A stretch of 64,000 nucleotides of DNA from Prolixibacter sp. SD074 (GCF_009617895.1 NZ_BLAW01000001.1:1293001-1357000); one strand, 5' to 3'. Shown: positions 1-7,832, counted from the stretch's first letter. The notes: generated from the sequence alone by a model not told the origin. Program-made: numbers and translations.

Positions 1-48
1 TACTACTAATTTGAAACATTCTACAAGGCAAACCTGTTCATATACCCA

Positions 49-62
49 ACCGTTGTGCGGCA
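49..62 (+). other. GTTGTGC motif, possible cassette boundary
   Basis: The sequence ACCGTTGTGCGGCA sits upstream of the retron. A near copy (AACGTTGTGCCGCA) lies at 5179-5192, and a related ACCGTTGTAGC occurs at 2901-2911 just before the fic gene. The copies flank separate accessory genes, which suggests a recombination or cassette boundary. That role is inference; no integron integrase is visible in the window. Confidence 0.3.
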
Positions 63-181
63 GCTAAAAAAACACCCGAACATCATTTAACTAAGCAGGA
101 CAAACTGACTTTTCAACAAAATTTAAATGAATTGTTGAAAAATATTTTCAAACTTTCTATTAACTATCAGGAATATTTTAC

Positions 182-189
182 TATATTTG
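182..189 (+). promoter_or_regulatory. Putative Bacteroidota -7 promoter element of the retron
   Basis: TATATTTG matches the Bacteroidota sigma -7 consensus TAnnTTTG. A transcript starting about 10 nt downstream would begin just before the a1 arm of the predicted msr-msd RNA at 223, which is where a retron promoter is expected. No clear -33 TTTG is present. Confidence 0.5.
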
Positions 190-222
190 CAATGTATTAG
201 TTCTTTGAAAAAATGTTTTGGT

Positions 223-437
223 GTTTATGGACTTAATGGAGTTCACTTGACTGTCTGAAAAGACAACCCTAACGGGTAAATTAGCGACACTCAATCATTA
301 TCCCTGTCAGACTGTCCCTCATAAGACTGAATGATGTGAGATGATATTGATTCAATCGTTATTATGCTATTATTTATTAAAAGCAGGAAATTTAAGTGAG
401 TGTATGAGAACATTGTTTACACATTAAGTGCATAGAC
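223..437 (+). ncRNA. Predicted retron msr-msd RNA
   Basis: Positions 223-238 and 422-437 form a 16-bp inverted repeat with one mismatch (230/430) and one G-U pair, the arrangement of retron a1/a2 arms. G239, directly after a1, is a candidate branching guanosine. Inside lie two adjacent perfect hairpins typical of an msr: 252-256/261-265 with a GAAA loop, and 266-269/274-277 with a TAAC loop. A 7-bp pair (287-293 with 397-403) can close the msd, with a smaller helix 294-299/330-335 within it. The RNA lies upstream of the accessory genes and the reverse transcriptase on the same strand. The exact msd 5' end, branch position and fold are inference. Confidence 0.72.
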
Positions 438-513
438 TTTAACTACCATTTTATTTACGACAGAGTTGGTTTAGCAGGACAACAATGTCGTTGTTCATTA
501 AAAACAAAGTAAA

Positions 514-732
514 ATGAGTAGATTAAAACAAATCCAAAACATTGATAACTTGGTACAAGGTATCACAGTTATCGCAGAGAGCCAGTGTTCTCTTTCGGAA
601 CAAGACAGAGTTGTCTTGAATGAAGTATTAGAAAGACTTCAAAATCTGAAACGGAAAAAAGGTAAGACCAATGAGCAAATTCTTGACGAGTTTGCAAAAG
701 TCATTGAGTTGTTAACCAAGTTTTTCGTTTGA
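514..732 (+). CDS. Small helical protein of the retron operon (72 aa)
   Basis: This 72-residue protein has no family that I recognise. It is rich in Leu, Gln, Lys and Glu, has no signal peptide or membrane segment, and should form two or three helices; a basic patch RLQNLKRKKGK lies in the middle (about residues 41-51). The start ATG lies 76 nt after the a2 arm of the ncRNA and just past a small hairpin (481-485/491-495). It is the first gene of the retron transcript, ahead of the HTH protein and the reverse transcriptase. Its position suggests an accessory part of the retron, either effector or neutraliser, but nothing in the sequence shows a catalytic site. Confidence 0.7.
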   Translation: MSRLKQIQNIDNLVQGITVIAESQCSLSEQDRVVLNEVLERLQNLKRKKGKTNEQILDEFAKVIELLTKFFV

Positions 733-804
733 AACCAGAATAGATGTCCAAAGATGCTGATTAAAAAACCGAACACTCCTTAATTTTTTTCAAGCAAATC
801 GAAA

Positions 805-1095
805 ATGGATTTAGGTAACGTCATAAAAAATATTAGAAAGCAAAAAGGGCTAACTCAAAACGAGTTTGCCTCTTTATGCGGTATTACTCAAACTTATCTT
901 TCACAAATTGAAGGAAACTTGAAAGAACCCACTCTTTCTACTTTAAAAGCAATTAGTGAAAAACTAAATATTCCATTACCAATCTTATTCTTTTTATCAA
1001 TGACTGAAGATGATGTTCAGCCGAATAAAAGGAAGGCGTTTGAAATAGTTAGTCCTTCTGTAAAATCATTCGTAAATGAATTCTTCGCAGTATAA
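805..1095 (+). CDS. XRE-family HTH protein of the retron operon
   Basis: A 96-aa protein with an N-terminal Cro/CI-type helix-turn-helix: residues 5-62 carry the hallmark pattern IRKQKGLTQNEFA, then ITQTYLSQIEG and TLSTLKAISEKLNIP. The C-terminal 30 residues are polar and unassigned. Its last 20 bases overlap the start of the reverse transcriptase gene (1076), implying translational coupling. Known retrons often carry an accessory protein beside the reverse transcriptase, and some described classes use an HTH protein. It could act as the toxic effector, as an msDNA-binding partner or as an operon repressor; the sequence does not decide between these. Confidence 0.85.
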   Translation: MDLGNVIKNIRKQKGLTQNEFASLCGITQTYLSQIEGNLKEPTLSTLKAISEKLNIPLPILFFLSMTEDDVQPNKRKAFEIVSPSVKSFVNEFFAV

Positions 1096-1957
1096 AAAGA
1101 ATGAGTTCAAAAAACTATGTGCAGCTATTGGCTTTAAACCAAAAGATGTTGAGACATTAATCTCCAACATTGATAGCTTTTATAAAGAATGGGTTGAAAA
1201 GAAAACAGATAAGAAAACAGGAGACTTAAAAAAATACAAGGACGGGACAGTAAAGAAAAGAATTATTCGTCCATCATTAATGGAGCTAAAAGCTATTCAA
1301 GGAAATATCAAGAATAAGATTTTAGTTCCCATTCCTCTTCCTGACTGTGTTCACGGTGGCGTAAAAGGACGAAGCAACATAACAAATGCAAAACCTCACC
1401 AGGGGAATAAGTTTCAATTTACAACAGATTTACAAGAGTTTTATCCTAACATTAGTTCAAAAAGAGTGTATGAAACTTTTGTAAAACTGAAATTTTCACC
1501 ACACTTTTCTCATTGGCTGACCAAGTTGACAACTTGGAAGTTTGAATTACCACAAGGAACACCTACAAGCACTCATATTGCGAACCTCGTTTTTCTTGAA
1601 ACAGACTTACAACTAATTGAACTTTGCAAAAAGCACGAAATTACCTACACAAGATATGTGGATGATTTGACTTTTTCATCTCAGAAGGATTTTCGCCCTT
1701 TATTAAATGACATTCTAAAAATTGTGACATCAAACGGTTTCAAACTAAGTTATAGAAAGACAAAGTATAGCGGGAATCAAACCGTGACAGGTATTAGCGT
1801 TTTGTTAAATAAGATTGATGCCCCTGAAAAAATAATAGAAAAGGCGAACATTGAAAAAGAATCCAACTCTGAAGTAAAACCATTTACGAACTATTTAAAT
1901 AACATTAGAAAGACAAATAATCAGACTAAAAAGAAAGCCGACCGCACAACATTTTAG
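1076..1957 (+). CDS. Retron-type reverse transcriptase
   Basis: This 293-aa protein makes msDNA from the upstream RNA. Visible RT motifs in order are: retron region X NAKPH (residues 104-108, fits NAxxH), motif A TDLQEFYPNI (about 117-126) with the first catalytic Asp, motif B LPQGTPTST (158-166), the catalytic box YVDD (194-197) inside RYVDDLTFS, and retron region Y as VTGISV (237-242, fits the VTG motif). Length fits retron RTs (about 300 aa), and there is no maturase or endonuclease domain as in group II introns. The gene overlaps the HTH gene and is followed by a strong terminator. The region is clearly more AT-rich than the chromosomal genes after 13 kb, consistent with transfer. Confidence 0.92.
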   Translation: MNSSQYKKNEFKKLCAAIGFKPKDVETLISNIDSFYKEWVEKKTDKKTGDLKKYKDGTVKKRIIRPSLMELKAIQGNIKNKILVPIPLPDCVHGGVKGRSNITNAKPHQGNKFQFTTDLQEFYPNISSKRVYETFVKLKFSPHFSHWLTKLTTWKFELPQGTPTSTHIANLVFLETDLQLIELCKKHEITYTRYVDDLTFSSQKDFRPLLNDILKIVTSNGFKLSYRKTKYSGNQTVTGISVLLNKIDAPEKIIEKANIEKESNSEVKPFTNYLNNIRKTNNQTKKKADRTTF

Positions 1958-1981
1958 GAATTAAGGCACAGTTGGGCCCTG

Positions 1982-2020
1982 AAAAAAGCCAGTAGGTTGA
2001 TTTACCTGCTGCCTTTTTTT
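1982..2020 (+). terminator. Terminator after the retron operon
   Basis: A stem CAGTAGGT/ACCTGCTG (1990-1997 with 2004-2011, one G-T pair) is followed by CC and seven T residues. A run of A residues precedes the stem, so it could work in both directions. It lies 25 nt after the reverse transcriptase stop codon and marks the operon end. Confidence 0.8.
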
Positions 2021-2047
2021 AGGGTAACAGCGCTCAAAATGCGCGCT

Positions 2048-2081
2048 CAATTGTGTTTTAATTCGTGTTGGGCTTAACCGT
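2048..2081 (+). repeat. 34-bp direct repeat, left copy
   Basis: These 34 bases recur exactly at 12789-12822. They run from CAATTGTG to GGGCTTAACCGT and contain GTTGGGC. The two copies bracket 10.7 kb of accessory DNA and have different outer flanks, so they resemble the ends of an integrated or recombined segment. Confidence 0.75.
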
Positions 2082-2102
2082 TGCTGTTCAAAGCTATACA
2101 CT

Positions 2103-2220
2103 ATGGGGATTGAATGGTTTTCCTGCATCCTTTCCGTTGTTTTTCTGCTGCCGGTTTTGCTATTTTACCTGTTTTGGGGCCGGGACCCGGATATTGGGCA
2201 CGTTTTTCGTTTCCACACTA
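2103..2220 (+). pseudogene. Possible N-terminal stump of a membrane protein
   Basis: From an ATG at 2103 this frame encodes one strong hydrophobic segment (about residues 8-24), then a polar GRDPDIGH stretch, before entering the integrase remnant on the other strand at about 2220. It may be the start of a host gene cut by the mobile DNA. There is no recognisable domain and the call is weak. Confidence 0.2.
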
Positions 2221-2697
2221 CTTTGCCTTCCTGGATGTTTACCTGCATCCGTCGGCTGTCAATGTCGGTAAGTTTGATGTTTACACTCTCTGATACCCTG
2301 GCCCCGGTGGAATAAATGAGCATGATGATAGCGCGGTGCTTGAAGTTGTCAATAGCCCCGAGTACATCGCTCACTTCGTCTTTTGATAAAACCAGCGGGA
2401 GTGTTTTGGCAACCTTTGGCGTTGGAAGGTATTCTTTTGCCCACTCCTTATGGTAAATATTTGTAAAGAGGAACCGAAGGGCGTAGTAGCCCATTTTTAC
2501 ACTGCCCGGTTTGTGGTTCCCATCGGTGAGCATACTTTGAAAATAGGCCCTGAGTTCTTCTACTCCCGTGTGTTCCGGGTCTTTTTTGCAAAAGTTACTG
2601 TAATCGGCAATGTGCCACCAGTAACTTTTACGGGTCCTTTCACTTAGATTGCGTAAAACCGCTTCCTGTTCAAAGCTTTTTTTAAATTTGTCATAAT
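2221..2697 (-). pseudogene. Tyrosine recombinase remnant A
   Basis: Read on the minus strand, this encodes the SAM-like N-terminal domain (ERTRKSYWWHIADYSNFC) and the first part of a XerD-type catalytic domain, including the Arg-I box STGARVSE. Similarity stops after NIQEGK at about 2221, so the His/Arg/Tyr part is missing. The only nearby ATG (2695-2697) is out of frame with the conserved sequence by one base at a run of seven A, and that frame stops soon after. Fragment B at 11793-12098 is nearly identical and shares the same defect. Comparable integrases accompany IS91-type transposases in Bacteroidota, which fits the chimera at 4320-5076. Confidence 0.75.
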
Positions 2698-2754
2698 AAT
2701 TAATTTTAAATGATTAAATGCCTCAAAGATACTGGTTTTCGGTGGCCTGTAAAA

Positions 2755-2911
2755 CCACCGAACGCCAGTGAGGTTAAGTTCAACACGGTACATATTGCAG
2801 GGCGGGGTTCGGTGGTACGCCAACTGCGGATTCTCGTTTCGCAGTTCCGTGTCCTTCGGACAGGAACGCGCTCCGAAATCGGCAACTAACCATACCGCCG
2901 ACCGTTGTAGC
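2755..2911. repeat. Cluster of hairpins between integrase remnant and fic
   Basis: Three stems lie in 113 bases: CCACCGAAC/GTTCGGTGG (2755-2763 with 2807-2815), AACTGCG/CGCAGTT (2822-2828 with 2840-2846), and a 10-bp stem with one bulge at 2844-2867 around a TTC loop. The tract then ends in ACCGTTGTAGC. It contains AGTTCAACAC (2777-2786), which recurs at 5160-5169 and inverted at 4098-4107. Such a folded non-coding block may be a recombination site; that is inference. Confidence 0.5.
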
Positions 2912-2979
2912 TCATTTTGAAAAAAGAATCAGCTCATAAATATTGCATAATTGAGCCGCATTTAATACTTTAGTGAGCT
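2909..2979 (+). promoter_or_regulatory. AGCTCA repeats upstream of fic
   Basis: The hexamer AGCTCA occurs at 2909-2914 and 2931-2936 and inverted (TGAGCT) at 2974-2979, the last 14 bases before the fic start codon. Because the Fic protein has an N-terminal winged-helix domain, these could be its own operator. This is an inference from position alone. Confidence 0.25.
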
Positions 2980-2992
2980 AAATAAATTGACA

Positions 2993-4033
2993 ATGAAAAA
3001 CAAAAGAGACTCCGAAATACTAAATTTCATTCTAAAAAATAAAGAATGTTCCTCTAAAGAAATTCATGAAGGAATTTCAGTTTCATTGAGTTATGCAACC
3101 GTTAAAAGAATTTTATTAAATCTTACTTCTCAAAACCTAATTTCAAAAGTCGGACAAGGAAAAGCCACAAAATATATCATCTCTCCTACTTACGAATTAC
3201 TTAAACCTGTTGACATTGAAGAATACTATAAAAAGGAGATTGACGAAAGAACAATCAATGAAAATTTCAATTTAAACCTAATTTCGGAAACCCTTTTAAA
3301 CACAGGACTTTTTACCGAAAATGAGATTATTAAATTGACGGAACTTCAAAATACTTATGAAAAAAATCTTTCTCAACTTTCAGAATTTGAGTACAAAAAA
3401 GAATTGGAACGACTGGCAATCGATTTGAGCTGGAAATCTTCTCAAATTGAAGGAAACACATATTCACTGCTCGAAACTGAAAGATTGCTAAAGGAAAAAG
3501 AAACTGCTTCAGGAAAAACAAAAGAAGAAGCAACGATGCTTCTAAACCATAAAGATGCGATTGATTTTATCATTGAAAATCCTGATTATTTAATTCCGTT
3601 GACTGTTTCAAAAATTGAGGACATTCATAGTATCTTAATCAAAGAATTAGCAATTGACAGGAATATTCGAAAAAGAAGAGTCGGTATTTCAGGGACAAAT
3701 TATCGTCCGTTAGACAATGAATTTCAAATCAGGGAATCATTGATAAATATGTGCGATTTGGTAAACGGCAAAAGCAATATTTTCGAAAAAGCACTTTTGA
3801 CATTGGTGTTAATTTCTTATATCCAACCATTTGTTGATGGGAATAAAAGGACAGCAAGAATTGTAAGTAATGCAATTCTGATGAACAACAAATATTGCCC
3901 GATTTCATTTAGAACTGTTGATTCCGTGGAATATAAAAAGGCGTTGTTACTGTTTTATGAGCAAAATAATATATCTGTGTTCAAAGAGATTTTTATAAAT
4001 CAATTTGAATTTGCAGTGAATACATATTTTTAA
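2993..4033 (+). CDS. Fic-family protein with N-terminal HTH and variant active site
   Basis: This 346-aa protein (ATG at 2993; an upstream in-frame TTG at 2987 is less likely) has a winged-helix DNA-binding domain at about residues 1-70 and a Fic domain at about 140-345. An inhibitory helix motif SSQIEG (149-154) fits [S/T]xxxE[G/N], so it is built like self-inhibited class II Fic enzymes, which transfer AMP to target proteins. The core motif reads QPFVDGNKRTAR (278-289), where the usual catalytic His is Gln; the phosphate-binding DGNKR part is intact. Activity is therefore uncertain: it may be inactive, regulatory, or use different chemistry. The gene stands alone between mobile-element scraps in AT-rich DNA. 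Confidence 0.85.
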   Translation: MKNKRDSEILNFILKNKECSSKEIHEGISVSLSYATVKRILLNLTSQNLISKVGQGKATKYIISPTYELLKPVDIEEYYKKEIDERTINENFNLNLISETLLNTGLFTENEIIKLTELQNTYEKNLSQLSEFEYKKELERLAIDLSWKSSQIEGNTYSLLETERLLKEKETASGKTKEEATMLLNHKDAIDFIIENPDYLIPLTVSKIEDIHSILIKELAIDRNIRKRRVGISGTNYRPLDNEFQIRESLINMCDLVNGKSNIFEKALLTLVLISYIQPFVDGNKRTARIVSNAILMNNKYCPISFRTVDSVEYKKALLLFYEQNNISVFKEIFINQFEFAVNTYF

Positions 4034-4063
4034 AAAGAAAAAAACGAGCTACAATAAATAGGA

Positions 4064-4126
4064 CTCTGAGCGGTCTGCAAGGCCCAGCGATGAGTCGGTG
4101 TTGAACTACACCAGCCGGGCTCAGAG
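4064..4126. repeat. Inverted repeat at end of IS91-like remnant
   Basis: CTCTGAGC (4064-4071) pairs with GCTCAGAG (4119-4126). Between them lies GGTGT/ACACC around TGAACT, which contains the inverted copy of AGTTCAACAC. It lies just past the transposase tail and may belong to the end of the former mobile element. Confidence 0.4.
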
Positions 4127-4319
4127 CTATGTACTTTCTGAAGGTTTTTAGTATTTTTTGAAGAAGAATAATGAAGGTGTTCTTTGACGTATTGCAGGTT
4201 TTTACGCTTTTACACGCCATTGGCACAGGCAAGTTGGTGCTTGTACCCTGCTTTTTTGCCATTCTTGCTGGTATTATGGCATAACTTTCCCGGTTGCACC
4301 GGGAGCGCAAATTTGAAAG

Positions 4320-5076
4320 TTCCTTAGATTTGTTTTACCCGTTTTTTAAAAGTGTCTCCTGTGGGGGAACGTATCCGGGCAATTCTCTTATGATAACCAT
4401 CCGCCCGGTTTTACATACGGGACAAATACAGGGATTTACGCCAGTCAGCCTTGCAAAGCGTTCAACATTTGTTTCAGGCGTTTTTTGTTGTTTGATAAGC
4501 GCATCAATACCGGGCTTCTCTTCCGCGGTAAATTGTAAAGCCAGGTTTTGTTTGGCGGATGTGGATAGTCTTCCGCTGAAAATCCACATCCGGGATTTTC
4601 AGGTTAATCACTTCCTGGCCACGCAGTCCGGCCGAGTAAATCAAGGTCAACACAATTCGTTGTTTGAGAAGCGTTGGGGCGCTGAAAAGCTCTTTAAGTT
4701 CCAGTTGGTTGAGGATAACGGGAAGTTTGGTATTTCCTTTTAGCGATGGCAAAGCGATAGCATTTTTGTTCATCCCCAGCAAACGGTAATAGTAACGCAA
4801 CCCGTACACCATGTGTTTAAAACTGCTGCGTGAAGGGGATTTGGGGTCGCGGGCCAATGCAGCCAGGTACTCGTTAATTTCATCCGGGTCGATCTGCTCG
4901 GGCAGCTTGCCGAAATGAACCACAAACAGCGCAATACGCCGGATATAATTATTTAATGTACTTTTGCTCTGTCCGCGCAAAGTAACCTGTTGCTCCAGCT
5001 TGCGGACAACTTTTTCAAACTCAGGAACAAGCATAATGGCCTGCCCAACAATAGTAAAACCCGATTTCTTTCTCAT
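4320..5076 (-). pseudogene. Integrase/IS91-like transposase chimera
   Basis: The minus strand starts (5076) with about 170 residues of a tyrosine recombinase: an N-terminal core-binding domain and the start of the catalytic domain with the Arg-I box AGLRGQEV. Near 4560-4580 the frame changes and the sequence becomes the C-terminus of an IS91-type (Y2) transposase (4335-4589), with the zinc-like pair CICPVC and the tail ELPGYVPPQ. In Bacteroidota an integrase gene often sits upstream of such a transposase, so an internal deletion has probably fused the start of one to the end of the other. Neither half keeps its catalytic tyrosines. Confidence 0.65.
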
Positions 5077-5436
5077 AATCTGAAATTTTTATGGTAAATA
5101 ATCTCGGAGTATAGGAAGAATCGGGTAATTTTGAAAGAGCTACCCGCGAAGGCGGGTTTAGTTCAACACACAATATAAAACGTTGTGCCGCATACAAGAA
5201 AGCCCTGCTACTATGGAAACAAATGAAAAAGACTCCTAAAAGAGAATATAGAATTCGTTCAGCCAAGAGTTGGATAAAAACATATACTGGGAAAAACGTG
5301 GTTAAAGGATATTCAAAAAAATACTCTGTTGACAAATTATGTGCTGTTTCAAAATGTGTGTCTGAGTAGCCAAAAAAGAACTTAATCTAAAAAATTTTAT
5401 TGGTTCTGTAATTATCGAGATCAAGCTGCAATGTGG
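5077..5436. other. Intergenic stretch with cassette-like boundary
   Basis: I see no credible gene here. A hairpin ACCCGC/GCGGGT (5142-5147 with 5152-5157, loop GAAG) is followed by AGTTCAACAC (5160-5169) and AACGTTGTGCCGCA (5179-5192), motifs shared with 2777-2786 and 49-62. Confidence 0.45.
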
Positions 5437-6261
5437 TTAAAAAGGGGATAATCTGGATTTGATGACTAAATTACCTTTTTTTATTATCCCGTATAGATTG
5501 TTTGTTTCATAGCGATCCCATGCAATGCCTTGTCCTTCTGAGGTGATTTTTAAAATCTTTTTCAACGCAAGAATCGATCCCATCTTTGGTAATTGCAGGA
5601 CATAGACCCTGGCACTGTCGTGACCGGTTACATATAAATTGCCATCAGGTCCCCAGGAACCGCCCGAGCAACTCATTGGTTTGAATTCCTGCAGAATGGT
5701 CTCCGGTAATGTCCAGGATTCCTGTTCATGCCAGTTTTTATCGAACTTTACCAATACGGTCCACCTGTTATTTTTGTTTGTCAGCGGTTCTAATTTGTCA
5801 TAATGGGCAAAGCAGACCCACCAATAATCGTTGTAATAGTCGGCCCAGGTACAGGACCCATATTTTATCCCAAAACTGTGGGAACCGAGATGTTCAAGAT
5901 TTTCCGTATCAAAGATCTCAATTGAACTGGTCATTGGGATTTCCGGATAATTTGAATGGGCGCAGTAAAGTTTGCCATTGACGACTACCCCACCATCGAA
6001 ATGGATGATCTGTCCTGAATCGTCCTTCCATTCGGCAACAAGATCACCGTTTTTTTTACTGTATTTTCCAATTCCTTTTGTATTAATGGCATAAAAATAA
6101 GCCGAATCAATCGCAATACCCTGCCTTGCTTCCCGGATTTCATAGGTCTGTACTGTTTTGAAGGTGGCATTCTCAGTTTGGGAAAACGAAATGTTTGTAA
6201 TCAACAAAAAAAGCAGGAATATGATGATTCTTGTTTGATGTAATATTTTATTGTCTTTCAT
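5437..6261 (-). CDS. Secreted beta-propeller-like protein
   Basis: A 274-aa protein with an N-terminal signal peptide (hydrophobic core about residues 11-27, cleavage near FSQ-TE). The mature part carries repeated short strands with patterns such as GGVVVNGKLYCAHS, WGPDGNLYVTGHD and GQGIAWDR, typical of a propeller of the strictosidine-synthase or SMP-30 kind. No catalytic residues can be assigned. It is the last gene of a minus-strand group after a TonB receptor (7833-10502) and a lipoprotein (6392-7810), so it probably takes part in binding or processing the same imported compound. Cell location is likely periplasmic. Confidence 0.65.
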   Translation of the reverse strand: MKDNKILHQTRIIIFLLFLLITNISFSQTENATFKTVQTYEIREARQGIAIDSAYFYAINTKGIGKYSKKNGDLVAEWKDDSGQIIHFDGGVVVNGKLYCAHSNYPEIPMTSSIEIFDTENLEHLGSHSFGIKYGSCTWADYYNDYWWVCFAHYDKLEPLTNKNNRWTVLVKFDKNWHEQESWTLPETILQEFKPMSCSGGSWGPDGNLYVTGHDSARVYVLQLPKMGSILALKKILKITSEGQGIAWDRYETNNLYGIIKKGNLVIKSRLSPF

Positions 6262-6391
6262 AAATGAACCTGGATTGATAAATCAAACTGCTGCAAAATT
6301 ACCTCTTTATTCTTTCCCGATAGGACTATATCTCCGTCGATTTTAGTCAGAGCTCCCTATCTTCTTTATTTTTTATTTTTCCTGATAGGGA

Positions 6392-7810
6392 CTAATCCGG
6401 GAATAACTGAACCCATCGTCCGTCGAAGCCTCCATCGCTGGTATTCCAGTTCGCATATTCCTCTTTGCCCAGAAATATTCCCCTGTTTTCCAGCTCGTCC
6501 TCAACAGAACTATCTCCCCGGGTACCATTATGGGCAAAATAAAGATGTTGAAACCATGGTTCAGGTCCCAACTCGGAATAGAAGTTATCGCCTTCCGTAC
6601 CATAAATATATACTCCCCAAAACCAGTGTTTCCGGATATAACCTTTCCGGTCTTCGTGGGGATCCTGGGTATCCAGTGCGGTGTAATAGAAGGTTGTTAC
6701 TCCGGTTAAAACTTCCGGGGTGCCGTTCTCACCCGTAACCGGGGTCACCATATTGACGGAGAGATCATCTTTCCAATTGGCGGGATCCAGGTGGCTGGGG
6801 ATAATGTCAGCCAGATCCTGCAGTTCATAGGTAATTCTTTTTACTTCAGACATGGAAACGCCTGAATACTGATCTTTCCCGGAAGCCAGGCTTGAGGCAT
6901 TGTCATTTTGTATGGCCTGCGCATTCCAGAAACTCGTTGCCTCGGTATCATTCTGATCAACAAAAATATAATGGAACAGGCTTTTGCCTTCGTTATTAAT
7001 ATCGACTTTTGCCGTTGCATTATTCGCATTTAGTTCCGTGATATCCGACCAGCTCTCCTCTACAAAATGCAACTCTGCCTGCGACGGGTTGAACAGGTTG
7101 AAATCCCAGTCCGCCTGCCAGATCATCACATGTTTCCCGGCAGATGTTGTCATGAAGTTAAGATCCGGATCAGGATATTCCCTGGCGTTGTGCAGGCTGT
7201 GCCGGGTAATGACCACGTAGTTAATTTCCTCACCGGAGCCAGGTCCGCCATGAACATTGTCAATTCTTATCTCTATCCGTTCCCAGTCGTGTATTTCGTA
7301 GCGTTGCTTGGCATGATATACATGGTAGAGCAAAATAATACTATTGGTTTGGAGGGAATGATCGTAAAAAAGAATGGCTGCCGAATACAGTGTCGGCCTG
7401 ATCTGCCAGTCGGGGTGTTCACCCTGGTTGACATATTTTTTTAATTCATCACTCCAGTTCTCTTTATTATTGGCCAGGTAATTGTCCTGGTCGTAATTGA
7501 AGTTGGTGATCCAGTCATGGCCTTTGTGATTATCGTCATATTCATTCGCTTGTTTGAAAATTACGGGCGAATAATAATGCAGATAAGACCGGATTTGTCC
7601 ATAAGATAATCCCGCGATCGGTTCAGATGTGCTGACGAACTGATCCGGTAGTTCTGCTGCGGTTGCCTGTCTGTTCACCTCCCACCGATCATTTGTACAG
7701 GCCTGCATTCCTGATAAAAAACAGCATGCAAGGAACAGAAGGAATATTCCCTGCATAGCATGTTTTGAGATAAATAAATATTCTTTGTGTCCGATTCCAG
7801 ATCTTTTCAT
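6392..7810 (-). CDS. Lipoprotein with HDWE motif (NPP1/VPS62-like)
   Basis: A 472-aa protein. The start at 7810 leaves about 18 polar residues ahead of the hydrophobic segment; starting at the internal Met (residue 19) gives a cleaner lipoprotein signal ending at GMQAC. The motif EIHDWERIEIRI (about residues 172-183), followed by a glycine-rich stretch and VVITRHSLH, resembles the HDWE motif of NPP1-type necrosis-inducing proteins and VPS62-like proteins, where it binds metal. That similarity is by eye only. The gene ends 131 nt before the propeller gene and starts 23 nt after the TonB receptor, so the three form one operon. Function is unknown. Confidence 0.6.
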   Translation of the reverse strand: MKRSGIGHKEYLFISKHAMQGIFLLFLACCFLSGMQACTNDRWEVNRQATAAELPDQFVSTSEPIAGLSYGQIRSYLHYYSPVIFKQANEYDDNHKGHDWITNFNYDQDNYLANNKENWSDELKKYVNQGEHPDWQIRPTLYSAAILFYDHSLQTNSIILLYHVYHAKQRYEIHDWERIEIRIDNVHGGPGSGEEINYVVITRHSLHNAREYPDPDLNFMTTSAGKHVMIWQADWDFNLFNPSQAELHFVEESWSDITELNANNATAKVDINNEGKSLFHYIFVDQNDTEATSFWNAQAIQNDNASSLASGKDQYSGVSMSEVKRITYELQDLADIIPSHLDPANWKDDLSVNMVTPVTGENGTPEVLTGVTTFYYTALDTQDPHEDRKGYIRKHWFWGVYIYGTEGDNFYSELGPEPWFQHLYFAHNGTRGDSSVEDELENRGIFLGKEEYANWNTSDGGFDGRWVQLFPD

Positions 7811-7832
7811 ACAACAGGTATTTTAGAAATCG

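Noticed and set aside
281-286. TTAGCG as the retron branch site, as in Ec86
   Set aside because: The hexamer matches the Ec86 branch context, but the a1/a2 arms end at 238 and 422, which places the branch G near 239. TTAGCG lies after the msr hairpins and is probably chance.
2450-2647. Plus-strand open frame opposite integrase remnant A
   Set aside because: It mirrors the integrase coding frame and has no family resemblance.
4101-4107. GTTGAAC and other GTTRRRY matches as integron attC core sites
   Set aside because: The pattern is expected about once per kilobase by chance, and no integron integrase or full attC fold was found; only recurrent longer motifs were reported.
3993-4310. 105-aa minus-strand frame after the IS91-like tail
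   Set aside because: It crosses an inverted repeat and has irregular composition; it looks like the non-coding end of the element.
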